Shown: one piece after another, positions 1 through 9,014 of the stretch
Position numbering within the stretch: position 1 is the stretch's first letter
How the letters are laid out: each line of letters starts with the position of its first letter
NCBI RefSeq assembly: GCF_000003815.2
Contig: NC_049981.1
Span: 5,127,805 to 5,148,586, forward strand
Origin: Branchiostoma floridae
Lineage: Eukaryota; Chordata; Leptocardii; Amphioxiformes; Branchiostomatidae
Reading direction: 5' to 3'
DNA length: 20,782 bases
Made by a program: the position numbers and the translations under genes
The notes under the pieces: generated by a model
Seen by the model: the letters and a program-made list of their open reading frames with translations, nothing else
Database searches by the model: none
Told to the model about the DNA's origin: nothing

Positions 1-21
1 CGAAATATCAAACCCGAAAAT

Positions 22-308
22 TCCGCTGCAGCACCATAACAGGTCACTTGGGGGCCCAAAATCTAACCGTTTCCAGGTCTTATCAACAATCAATCCAGGT
101 GTCCTCAAGTTATGCTGGTCTTCTACAAACATACATACATACATACATACATACAAACGCTACCCTAAACATAACCTTGGCAAAGGTAAAAAGTCGCTTT
201 CACAAGGGCTATCTACCACATGAAAATAACAACCACAGCATATCCAGAACACGAGATGAAGCTCCGCTGCAGTACCTTAGCAAACCGCTAGGGGTCCCAT
301 TATCGAAC
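22..308. repeat. Diverged direct repeat pair (22-67 and 263-308) in dispersed repeat
   Basis: Two segments about 241 bp apart align base by base. Both start tccgctgcag, followed by a C/T-varied stretch and a G-run followed by ccca. Similarity continues weakly downstream: a tcaa/tcca-rich stretch and ctcaagttatgctgg in copy 1 against ctcgagtgtttggct in copy 2. The pattern fits an old, internally repeated dispersed element. An open frame crosses it (48-530) but resembles no protein I know, so I treat it as repeat DNA. From memory, similar sequence is scattered through marine invertebrate genomes; that is unverified. Confidence 0.5.
129..155. repeat. (CATA)n microsatellite
   Basis: About 6.5 uninterrupted ACAT units lie inside the repeat at the left edge, between its two diverged copies. 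Confidence 0.9.
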
Positions 309-610
309 TTTACGTTCCTTTTCCTGACCCCTACCCACATACCAAACATCATCAGGATCCATCCAAGGCTTCTCGAGTGTTTGGCTTCTCACATTACTCG
401 CACATCAAAGTATTTTATTAACAGTCGGCTCCTAATCTTCCTGACCCAGAACGATATATTTTTAGTCCGAAAAGAGCCCAAAGTCCCAATTTTAAACATT
501 CCGCAGTTGTGTATGCCAAAGTGTGAATGAAGTCCCGTTTACTTTAAAGCATGTATACTATGTCAGATTTCAGATTTTTCTATGTCTATGTCAGAGAGGC
601 CGGTGAAGGA

Positions 611-648
611 TTCTCTCCAAGCAGAGGTTAGGCTCCGGCTGTTTTTTT
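611..648 (+). repeat. Left terminal inverted repeat of the 6.4-kb unit
   Basis: Positions 613-648 are a 36-base exact reverse-complement match to 6965-7000. The outer two bases differ at one position. It ends in a run of seven T (642-648) and then meets unrelated sequence containing a small GCCTC/GAGGC hairpin (655-671). Confidence 0.8.
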
Positions 649-657
649 GGCGACGCC

Positions 658-1095
658 TCAGGGGCGGAGGCATTCTACAGTATTACGATCGCTTTGAAAA
701 TATTCCAAAAATTGCACGAATGCATCCCCTAGGGAATTGGTTTTGAGGTAGCCTTCGGCTGTTTGGAACAGAAAAGGCCCTTGATTCTTCGAATATGAAA
801 GATACAATGTACCATTCAGTTGAATAATTGGCTTTTTTTCAGCACTGTTTCTGGCCAATGAGAATAATGTGTTATTACTACAGCTTTTAATATGTTGTTG
901 TTGACAGGAAAGAACTAGGAATTCTATATTGATGTTTTGATGCTTCAAATACTTTTTGTTTCACTTGTAAACACAATTATATTTTTGATTTTCAAAAATC
1001 TGCCTTGCTCATTTTCAAGATGTTTGTACAAAGCAGCTAAGGCCATGACTGCAGACATTGAGAGAAACCAACGATCTACGCATTTGCCAAATACC
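658..1095. other. No recognised feature
   Basis: There is a 96-codon open frame on the minus strand at 658-948 and short frames on both strands, but none has recognisable motifs or splice context. Part of this stretch (above 1101) would be the 3' UTR of the tentative minus-strand gene. Confidence 0.4.
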
Positions 1096-1101
1096 TTTAT
1101 T
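1096..1101 (-). promoter_or_regulatory. Possible AATAAA polyadenylation signal
   Basis: TTTATT on the plus strand gives AATAAA on the minus strand, about 270 bases beyond the TAG at 1368-1370 of the tentative minus-strand gene. The distance is right, but the hexamer is common by chance in AT-rich DNA. Confidence 0.25.
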
Positions 1102-1367
1102 TCATCAATATACACATCAAATATACACACACAAAATATTCAGGTTATAAAAACTTGTAGAACAGGACATTTTTGTTTTATAACTAAAGATATTCTTCTA
1201 TAAGAGTGAATCTATTCCTGACAATACATCCAAGAAGAAACTTTCTGTTTGTAATTCTGTTAGTCTTAATTTTAAAACAAGTTTACCAGTTCCACAGAAT
1301 CAGTCCTGGAACTGATTGGCAGGCCTGACTACATATACATTGATTCCCGTTTTGTTGAGGTGATAGA

Positions 1368-1471
1368 CTAGTTGAGCCTGGGTTTCATTTTAAAGCTGCT
1401 GTTGCTAGTCATCTGACTGCCGTCCAAGTTCACCTCTTTCTTGTGACTGTTGTCGTTGTCGTCATGTAGAG
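1368..1471 (-). CDS. Tentative terminal exon of a small unknown minus-strand gene
   Basis: On the minus strand an acceptor (tattgtgtctttcag) at 1472 opens a 104-base stretch. It encodes about 33 strongly hydrophilic residues rich in Asp, Asn, Ser and Lys (start LHDDNDNSHKKEV, end FKMKPRLN) and then TAG. The first two bases complete a split codon, so the upstream exon must end one base into a codon; the candidate exon at 2180-2279 does. The composition suits a disordered C-terminal tail. I recognise no family. It lies within the 6.4-kb inverted-repeat unit, so it may be cargo of that element, a host gene interrupted by it, or a chance frame. Confidence 0.35.
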
Positions 1472-2179
1472 CTGAAAGACACAATATAGAACAGGTTAGT
1501 TATACCTTAACACATCTTGGCAAACATATCTGATCACATACTCCCATGAAAACCCTGTCGAAATGGCATTCAATACTGGCATGGCTCAAAAGCATAAGAA
1601 GTGATGTGTTTAAGGTGAAAAATGGTTTGGGCCCGACTCGCCGAGCCTCAGTTTTTTTGTATACCTACGCGTTGAAAGGGATTCGCCCCTAGCCCTTGAC
1701 CCAGATTCACCGCCCATGCGTTTTATGTGAACCGTGTTGCTATGCCTCGTGCGACGGGTTATTGTAAAAGTCTCAGCGTTACAGTTTTTTTTTTTAATTT
1801 TTAGCTTGATTAATCCTAAGTGTATTCTCTTTCCGACAATATCAGTAATTTTCATGACTAAACTGTATGTGATGGGTTTATTTTCACATCAAAATTCCTT
1901 TTTTTACGTGAAAAAATCTTTTCTCCCCAAAAAAGTACGAAAAGTAGAGAGGGTGAAGAAACTGAAACCCGGAATGCTCCGGTAACCGACTATACATTTT
2001 ATCTGCGTTGATGTCAGTCACCCTCAGCTGGTCCTTAAATATAGGAACCCCCGAAAACGGTACTCTGCTACCTCAAAGGACCGTTTTCCCACCTACCACC
2101 CAACCCGCTGTTTACGGCTTTGGATACTGAAACTTTATGAGCGATAAATACAACGGATAACAGACTTCATTAGCCACAC

Positions 2180-2279
2180 CAACTGTTTGAACAGCCTCCG
2201 CCTGTGTAACCTCTCTTCGTGGCAAAGCCGTAGGGTCTTGTTGAGTCATCCTTCTATCACCAGTCTGAAGTTGTAACTC
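2180..2279 (-). CDS. Tentative middle exon of the same small gene
   Basis: A very good acceptor (tctctttttctcacaag, just above 2279) opens 33 codons plus one base in phase 0. The peptide is hydrophilic and starts ELQLQTGDRR. A donor G|GTGTGG of middling quality at 2174-2179 would join it in frame to the exon at 1368-1471. If that donor is not used, the frame runs on to TAA at 2112-2114, making this a terminal exon. The frame also fits directly after the seven codons at 3187-3207. No domain is recognised. Confidence 0.35.
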
Positions 2280-3186
2280 CTTGTGAGAAAAAGAGACAGA
2301 TGTTGAATTACTCCAAACTTTGGACAGCTTAACCCTGTTAGTTGAAGTTTACATTAACCATTTGAGTTAATTATGTTTATTCTATGATAAGTGTAAATAT
2401 GTATTAATGTGTTGGTACACAATATCAACAACGCTGCCTGTGTTTGCCCTGTATTACTTTGTCTGCAATTTCTAACTGAATTTTAAAAACTATACATCCG
2501 GAGCGAGCTCTGGTCTTCAAGCGCATGCTTGGGGTGGGGTGAGGCTGATATCGTTATTTGCATTCCAACAAAGTCAGATCCAATATTATACCAAATACAA
2601 TGAAATTGAATGAGACGTAACTCGTGAAAAAGGTGACGAATTATCTCTAATTTAGTTCCTTAGAATCCGTTTGAATTCAATGCCCACCACAATGATCATC
2701 GCATTGATTCCAAACTCTACACTAACAAATATTTTTTTAGAAAGCGATCACCCCGCAGCATGCTCATAAATCTCCAGAGCTAATTGGGGTGCCTCGCAGT
2801 CAGGTCCCAGCTGTGCTGCAGGTAGTGGTGGTGAGGTTGGGCTACATCTGCACCCCACATGACCATGCGCGTGCTGACAGAGAACAAAGGAAATTTTCCG
2901 TTCCGAAAGCTACATAGAACAAAGAAAATTTTTGTGCCCTTGAGTTTGACTTGGCTAAAAGAAATTTCCTGACCCTATAGCCTCTGTGTCATCCATAGTT
3001 ACCTGTCAGTGAGCTCCCATACTTGCTCCCTCAATAATAATGTGTTTAAAGGGGACAGTATCAGAGCTGCGGGAAACTAACTAGGACACACCCAGTCTAG
3101 TTCCCGGGGCATTGGGTTAGAGATATCCATGTAATAAAATACTTCGGACGGTCACAGAAAACACAATGTACATCGAGATCACTCAC

Positions 3187-3207
3187 CTTTTGTGTTGTTT
3201 TGTCCAT
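3187..3207 (-). CDS. Tentative first coding exon (seven codons) of the same small gene
   Basis: ATG at 3207-3205 (context cccaATGG) is followed by DKTTQK and then an excellent donor, AAAAG|GTGAGT, at 3181-3186, ending in phase 0 as the next exon needs. An in-frame TGA sits two codons before the ATG. That TGA ends a 24-codon upstream frame beginning at 3288, whose own ATG has a good context (gaaaATGG). On this reading the 5' leader contains a same-frame uORF. Minus-strand CCAAT (accaatcggg, near 3390) and GC-box-like (ggggcggagc, near 3460) motifs lie upstream, as a promoter might. The joined model is 74 residues. Everything here rests on splice signals and frame agreement. Confidence 0.3.
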
Positions 3208-3419
3208 TGGGCCTCAGCACGTCTGTCTCTTTGTCTTCCTGCATCTACTTCCGAAGTAGGAGAAATACGGTGGATAACTGAGAGCCATTTTCCAACACGT
3301 CCACTCACCCCCACTCCAGTTTTCTCAATGATGGTCAAAATGATGAGATCCCCGGAATGGTCAGCTGATATCCTGAGAATGTGCCCGATTGGTCGACCGC
3401 CAATACACTATGTGGAGGT

Positions 3420-4760
3420 CCGCCTCTTGTAATTAATCTTTTTCTATCTCTTGCTCCGCCCCGTTGGAAGGTCTCCGCCTCCTGTGACGGGACTAGCATC
3501 CACCTCCTGTAGGTGGGGCTGTCTCCCATAAATCTATAGTTGTCTAGTTCCAGATGGAGAGACTATTGTGTTTAGCATTGCCACTGACGTTCATAAAGGG
3601 GACCTTCTTGCTCTGTTTTAATTCACTGACAGTTGTTCTATCTCAAACACTGAAGGCTTTACAGTATGCGGTCCTCATAGCCGTCACTACCATGTCAAAG
3701 TCCTTGCTGACATTGATTTGCAGACGACACAGCCCTTCTCGAAAACTCCTTTTCGCACAAATTCTGCTAAACAAAGTATGAGAAGCATGTCAAGTCATCA
3801 GTCTTTATTCAAACCCGTATTGAACAAACTACATGCATCTGAGCCCTTCATCTCCGCAGCAAATTGCATTTGACAGGTCTGAAATTGAGCGTGTAGTTAA
3901 ACTTCTGGCTTCAACAGTCTAGTTTCTTTTCTGATACTTGTGTGGAGTACAGGGTTGTCGTTATTTCATTTTCCTACAAAAAATATGGAAGCATCTATCA
4001 AGTAGCAAACAGAAGCCTGTTAAAACCTGCTCTACTTTACAGTTCTACATGTAGGTCATTGGGCATGGGTGCAGTCATTAGTAAGAAACAATACCTACAC
4101 AACAATGCTACGAATAGTGTATCGTGAAGATGGTGAACTGCCCTCGCCTCCACAATCAGTACATGCAGACCAACTATACTGCGTCTAAATGCAGTATGAC
4201 AGACCAAGGAAATACCAGGAGAGTTCTTTTTGTACCAATTCGATGCCATGTTCTTTGTTCAAAGGGAAGTTCAATGTTTTAAATGATGCTTAGACAGTTT
4301 TTGGGTGCATACAAGAAAAAAACACAGAAATGAAATTAGTCTCATTACACTGCAGAAACCTCAGCCATTGTTGTATCATTTATATTGGTTGAGATTAATG
4401 GACTACTAATGGGAACTTCTTTATCGGGGAAACTTTTTTCGAATGCTCATCCTGCTGTTCTCAAATGATGTTTGTGGTATTAGATTTTTTTTCTCAGTCT
4501 CAAACTGCCACTGCCAATGGACTGGTCACCAAATGACCTGGTAACTTAGGTCTCTATTATGGGTGGTTGTAAGACCCTAATGAGAACACACTGGCTTTGT
4601 GCGGGACAAACATTCAATAACATGGAAGTAAAGGGGGTGTTTAACGAAATAAAATTGATTTAAAACCAAAACACAACCATCACGCCTAAACACTATCAAA
4701 ACGTTTATGAAAAAGGGATAATGTCCCATGAACTCCCAGTTCTAAGCTTGCCAGTGGGTA
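3420..4760. other. No gene recognised
   Basis: Three related copies of a (G/A)CCTC(T/C)TGT motif lie between about 3416 and 3515 (tccgcctcttgt, tccgcctcctgt, tccacctcctgt). The last forms a small CCACCT/AGGTGG hairpin. A hydrophobic plus-strand frame (3554-3781) has no homology I recognise. The rest is unremarkable AT-rich sequence. Confidence 0.4.
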
Positions 4761-4761
4761 C

Positions 4762-4858
4762 CTGTTTAAACACTGTTCCCTGAGCTCGGGTTTCAGTTGT
4801 ACAGGTCACAGGTGGCGGTAGTCTACTAGTAATGTTTTCACAGGTGTCCCCACCAGCA
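4762..4858 (-). CDS. Weak candidate exon, two cysteines and an N-glycosylation sequon
   Basis: On the minus strand a tacag acceptor just above 4858 and a CAG|GTACCC donor just below 4762 bracket 97 bases. The phase-1 frame is open for 32 codons. It includes DTCENIT (an N-x-T sequon), a proline run and TCTTETRAQG, and would suit a secreted or extracellular segment. No domain is identified, and I could not join it in frame to the tentative exons downstream. A chance frame is quite possible. Confidence 0.18.
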
Positions 4859-4869
4859 CTGTACACTCG

Positions 4870-6080
4870 AATGGGCAGTGATTAATTTGCTACAGATGTT
4901 CTGGTTTGGCGGTCTGTCCATTGGGACGTTTAATTGGGGTTTACCATTGTCAATCGACCTGGAGGCAATTAATTCCACTTCGTCATGGAATATTCTAGAT
5001 ATAATAAGATGCGTCGTAAGTTATTCACATTTCTCGAATCAAGTAGATCAGATTTCAACAAACTAGATGCTACAAACAGATTTGAATATAAACTTCGCAC
5101 AAAAAGTTTGGAATATCGACTTTGGTAGATCATATTTCCGTTGTTTCTGAATTAATTTCAATGTATTATATATCAATAGAAAGCGTGTGTAATTTCCTTT
5201 TCAATGGTATCATCAATCTATAACACTAGTTCTACACTGAATCGACGATAAGTTTGGCCGCATTCCTTTTCCATGTAATTTTTCGTATAGTTATTACCTA
5301 ACATCCAAGGTTATTCTTAGTGCATTTGATTATAGTGTATTTGACCTTTTGGTTGTTGGTGGCCAAATCAAAGCATGGATGCACCAAGGAGAATACCAAG
5401 CTGACAGTTGCACAGATAAAGTGGTGGTGGAGGAACAGTATAGCGGGGCGGTACATGTTGTATAACCGCTAGAGGCAAAACAAGGTTTATCATCATTCAA
5501 GGCAACCTAAATGCGGTAGGATATAGAGACACCGTTCTCCATATGCATTCAATCGCAATGTTTTACCTCTTAAATTTGGTTCTAAATGCCGTTCTGCAAC
5601 ATTACAACGCCCGTCCGCACAGAAAAAGGACCACTGCAACCTACTTTCAGGATGTAGGAGTATTGAGTTTTAGGATTGAACAGCCAATAGTTAACACAGT
5701 TTACGCCACCGATTGAACACCTTTTTGGTCCAATTGTTTGTTTTGATAAAGGGTATCAGTGGCTTAGATTAACAAGCCTTTTTATTCAACTTGCCTTCAT
5801 ATGCATGCACAAGTCAATACCGACAGACGAAAATGAGCTGAATGGAGTGTTTGACTTTAGTAGTGTAATTTTAGGCCTGGTGCTCGTTCCGGATTTTTAA
5901 GACATTCTAAATCTGTTGCTGTTTCCGGTTTGTTCCGAATTTAGCCAATCAAAACTCAGACTTGGAAACGACGTCATCAATACTGCACAAAATCCTCTGG
6001 TACATAGCATCTTTGGACCCGTCATTCTGATTGTGTCTGGCGCTTGCGGAGTCAATATATACTTTTAATTCATTTTGCCA
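4870..6080. other. No gene recognised
   Basis: Only short frames without splice context were found. Near 5945-5980 there are close CCAAT and ACGTCA (half CRE) motifs, without a recognisable gene start next to them. Confidence 0.4.
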
Positions 6081-6085
6081 TGTCT

Positions 6086-6479
6086 GCGTTCATTTTATTA
6101 CATACTATACGATACATTATGGCAATATATAATTAACTGTGAATACTGAAGGTTTAGAATGTACAACGTTAACAATTGCACCTTCACAATCCGACAATTA
6201 CCGTGATATCTACATGCAGACGCAAAACGTCCACTATAATCATGTATTCCCAGCAACATGCACACTTGACGTTTCCAGCTTTTTGCGTTCATTTTTTACA
6301 TAGTATACAATACATATGACAATATAAACTTCACTGTAAATACTCAAGGTATAGAATGTACAACAATTGCACAATGGGGTGTGTTTTTACTCGGACCTTC
6401 ACAGTTCGATAATTACCGTGATCTACAGCCGCAAAACGTCCACTCAAACATTATAATTATGTCTTCCCGGCAACATGCC
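6086..6479. repeat. Two-copy tandem duplication, about 199-bp period
   Basis: Copy 1 (6086-6263) and copy 2 (6285-6479) share a long ordered series of words: gcgttcatttt, acatacta/acatagta, tagaatgtacaac, ttcaca, aattaccgtgat, gcaaaacgtccact and caacatgc. Copy 2 carries an insertion of about 25 bases (caatggggtgtgtttttactcg region). By eye, identity is roughly 80%, so the duplication is not recent. Confidence 0.75.
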
Positions 6480-6827
6480 AAAAGTCTACATTTCTCAAGG
6501 ATACGTGACAGGTGAACCTATGAGAGCCCAGCACTCACAACGCTTACTATCACGTCCGTCCTAAATCACACTCAATCTATAAGGCATACATAATAGTAAT
6601 TATTGGTTTAATGTTACTACAATATTTGACCACGGCGAAGACTTTCCATTTTGCGAAAATGCTGCCTATCTAGTATTGAGTTTATTTTGTACACGACTTG
6701 TCATGGCTTCCAGGAAGAATAGTGGTACAGTATCACTAATGGAGATCCTAATAAAGCAAACAAAGAAACCAACAATTATTCCATCGTACCTTTCGTCGCC
6801 TGTGTTTTTTTAAACACCATGCTTGTT

Positions 6828-6964
6828 AACGGTTTTTTTAGTTCGTTTTCATCGGGCTTTCTATTTTGTCATTTTTCTTGAAGTACGCCAGCCGGTTAGG
6901 TTTTGACACAGCAAGATATATAAAAAAGATAGAAAGCCCGATAAAAACGACTAAAAAAAACGTT
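6828..6964. repeat. Foldback with arms of about 36 bp next to the right terminus
   Basis: The left arm 6828-6864 (AACGG, seven T, then cgttttcatcgggctttct) and the right arm 6929-6964 (agaaagcccgataaaaacg to AACGTT) are nearly complementary, with about 64 bases between. The right arm runs straight into the right terminal repeat at 6965. The left arm therefore looks like an inverted partial copy of the sub-terminal sequence of the same element family. Confidence 0.75.
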
Positions 6965-7002
6965 AAAAAAACAGCCGGAGCCTAACCTCTGCTTGGAGAG
7001 TA
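6965..7002 (-). repeat. Right terminal inverted repeat of the 6.4-kb unit
   Basis: Seven A, then the reverse complement of the left terminus through gcttggagagta. The direct repeat GGTGAAGGA follows at 7003-7011. Confidence 0.8.
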
Positions 7003-7795
7003 GGTGAAGGAAACTAACCAGGCCTGGTTGAAACACGATGTAATTAGTCATTAGTGCCCTTAGCTGTGTTTACTGACCCTTTACTTTAAAGACCGCGCCT
7101 TATTTTGGTTATCAGGGCGTTCAACCATTGCCCTACAACCCCTGAGTGACAGACAACTTCTGCCTTTTGGTGTCTGAAATGATTCCCTTTGACAGCTTTT
7201 CGACATACATTGAAGACCAGAGACTAGAAATGACCAGAAAAGAGACCAGAGAAGTCAACGCTAGTCCTCAGCGTCTACAGGCCGTCGCGACATGGTTAGT
7301 GTTTAGATTCTTCGCCCAGTTTTCACTCAAGGTGACATGGGGAGGGGTGTGTTTTGGCTATATATACGCATAAACTCACATGACTGGTTACCCTTATTTC
7401 TTCTAATCAAAACCTTCCCCGCTCTTCAGTGTTATCTTTTGTTGTCGTCACGTCCTTCTTACTGTCACAGGTGTCACGTCAACTATGTACCGCCTGCCAA
7501 ATAAGTGCCCGAGCACTGTTTTGAGGATTCCAGTATACGTAAAAATAGACAAGAAGAGCGTTATGGTTCATAAGCACTTTCAAGTTAACATGCGAGTTTA
7601 CTATTACAGAGGTTAATGCCCCAGGGACATAAGTAAAACACGTCGAAGTCCGGACAATGATTCACGTGCTTTTTTAACCTCCTTGTGCAAACCTAGACAA
7701 TGATTGAGACGAGACCTGTTTACAAACCAGGGGCAATCACCTTTGACATATGCGTAGGTGTGGACGTACGTGCTAGTGCCTTCACCTTGTGCGTC

Positions 7796-8000
7796 GGGCG
7801 TGGCGTAACTGGTAGAGTGTTCGGGTTAGAATCTATAGGTCTATGAGTTCGATCCCCGCCGTGCCCACGACGTTATGCCCTTGGGCACTTTACACGACCT
7901 TCCTCACTTCACCCAGGTGTAAAAATGGGTACCTTGGTCGGGGAGGTAAAGACTACCTTTACCCTCTGTCTGTACCGTGTGTATATGTGGCACTGTTAAT
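7796..8000 (+). mobile_element. tRNA-derived SINE
   Basis: A tRNA-like head at 7796-7866 has a seven-pair acceptor stem (GGGCGTG with CGTGCCC, two wobbles). It carries an A-box-like stretch (TGGCGTAACTGG, 7801-7812) and a clear B box (GAGTTCGATCC, 7845-7855). The anticodon arm does not pair properly, so it is not a functional tRNA. A tRNA-unrelated body follows (ttgggcactttacacgac, cacccaggtgtaaaaatg). The 3' limit near 8000 is a guess; no target duplication was identified. Such SINEs would be transcribed by RNA polymerase III and mobilised by a partner LINE. Confidence 0.75.
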
Positions 8001-8413
8001 ATAAGTTACATAACTTGAGTGCAGAGCGACATTGTCTTCGTCTGGCCAAAAAGCAAATAGAAAAAAAAGAAACTTGTGATGCGCTTCATGATTTTAGTAG
8101 TCGTTCGGGCGGATTTCGGAAGTAGGTGATTTGTGCAGATGAACCGTAACTCGTAGTAATGTCTATTCTTTGTCCAATGTTTCCAAATAAGTTTGCATCT
8201 ACCGATTCAAAAGAATAGACCCCTGAACGCTGTAACAGCAAGTGTTCTCTGTGAATCACTCGTGTTTGTTCTTTTTTCAAGGAACGCTATGGAACTGTCC
8301 GCTCGTTTTTTTGTCATGCTTCATTTGCAGAATACTTTTACCTGTTATCGGGAAAAATTAGCCTGTTACTTTGATGCAGACTGTACTAGTAGGGGAGACT
8401 CAAGTGAACGACA

Positions 8414-8745
8414 ATAGGTCTACCGTGGCCGACATCAACAATGTGCAACACACCTATTCTGCTCAACACACCTATTTTCTGCTTAACTGACATTTTTGAG
8501 CTGCACAATTCGTTTTTTTCTGTGCAACACATTTACTTTTTTTCTGTGCAACATGCTTACTTTTTTCTGTGCAACACACTTTTTTCTGTGCAACACTTTT
8601 TTCTGCGCGACACACTGTGTGTTGTACAGGAAAAGTGTGTTACACAGAAAAAAGTAAGTGTGCAGCGCAAAGGAGTCGAGCAGAAGATAGTTGAGCAGAA
8701 GATAGTTGTGTTGCACATTGTTGCTATCGGCCACGGTAATAGGTC
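8414..8745. mobile_element. 318-bp inverted-repeat MITE with 7-bp flanking duplication
   Basis: The left end 8421 onward (TACCGTGGCCGA) and the right end up to 8738 (its reverse complement) form imperfect terminal repeats of about 45 bp. ATAGGTC flanks both sides (8414-8420 and 8739-8745); counting one ambiguous base gives an 8-bp duplication, as in hAT elements. The interior is built from tandem variants of a T-run followed by ctgtgcaacac (8510-8610), folding onto a complementary acacagaaaaaag at 8642-8655. The whole insert could fold back on itself. The open frames across it are a by-product of this repetition. It sits about 220 bp upstream of the zinc-finger exon. Confidence 0.7.
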
Positions 8746-8950
8746 ACCCTGGCATCACAGACCTAAGTATCTATCAGGCTCGCACTGCGCTAAAGAGATG
8801 GAGAAAAAGTTGCAAGCATGCCGTCCTTCGTAGAATATCTGATCTTGTTTTCCCATGGTTTACGTTGCGCTTTTAACATTAACAAATCTGCCAACACTGG
8901 GTAGCGATAGATGCACTTAACATGATCTAACTCTGAATTGCTTACCTTTA

Positions 8951-8963
8951 TTTTCACATTTAG
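8951..8963 (+). promoter_or_regulatory. Probable 3' splice site in the zinc-finger gene 5' leader
   Basis: A pyrimidine-rich stretch ends in cacatttag at 8963. The zinc-finger frame has an in-frame TGA at 8965-8967, just inside this exon. Translation therefore starts at 8989 and the upstream exon, not identified here, would be non-coding. Confidence 0.55.
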
Positions 8964-9014
8964 ATGAGGGAAAACACCAGTATTAAAGATGGCGCACCAT
9001 TGCCAGCAGTGTGA
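8964..9014 (+). promoter_or_regulatory. Overlapping upstream ORF (16 codons)
   Basis: If the exon begins at 8964, its first three bases are ATG. That frame is open for 16 codons and stops at TGA 9012-9014, so it overlaps the zinc-finger start (8989) by 26 bases in a different frame. Ribosomes using this first ATG would miss the main start, a common way of damping translation. It depends on the splice site at 8963 being real. Confidence 0.35.

Larger units (their letters stand above)
602..7011. mobile_element. 6.4-kb unit with 38-bp terminal inverted repeats and 9-bp target duplication
   Basis: The left terminus (611-648) and the right terminus (6965-7002, reverse complement) agree at 37 of 38 positions. 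Both run T(T/A)CTCTCCAAGCAGAGG and on through a CTCCGGCTG core into seven T. Immediately outside lies the same 9-mer in direct orientation: GGTGAAGGA at 602-610 and at 7003-7011. Inverted ends plus a flanking direct repeat are the signature of a DNA transposon. A 9-bp duplication is known for Mutator-like elements and some Merlin elements, but the termini do not tell me which. No transposase is visible inside, so it would be non-autonomous or decayed. The alternative is two separate insertions of one short repeat, but that does not explain the direct flank. Confidence 0.6.

Noticed and set aside
48-530. 160-codon open frame on the plus strand
   Set aside because: It crosses the microsatellite and both copies of the dispersed repeat and has no recognisable motif.
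3023-3066. Extra minus-strand exon with a very good acceptor (tttcccgcag) and a GTATGG donor
   Set aside because: Joined after the seven-codon exon (phase 0) it gives an immediate TGA. It could be a poison exon but nothing supports that. A longer version ending at GTAACT fails in phase as well.
3187-3417. Open minus-strand frame of about 77 codons covering the tentative first exon in another phase
   Set aside because: It resembles no family and runs into a stop when joined to the exon at 2180-2279, so the ATG frame was preferred. A piece of it vaguely recalls a reverse-transcriptase helix, but no catalytic motif follows.
3554-3781. Hydrophobic 75-codon plus-strand frame starting MERLLCLALPL
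   Set aside because: It looks like a signal or membrane segment, but there is no splice context, domain or continuation.
7796-7866. Functional tRNA gene
   Set aside because: The anticodon stem does not pair, and the sequence continues directly into a SINE body.
8441-8833. 130-codon frame and its antisense partner
   Set aside because: The peptides are read-through of the tandem hairpin units inside the MITE (repeated FFSVQH and similar).
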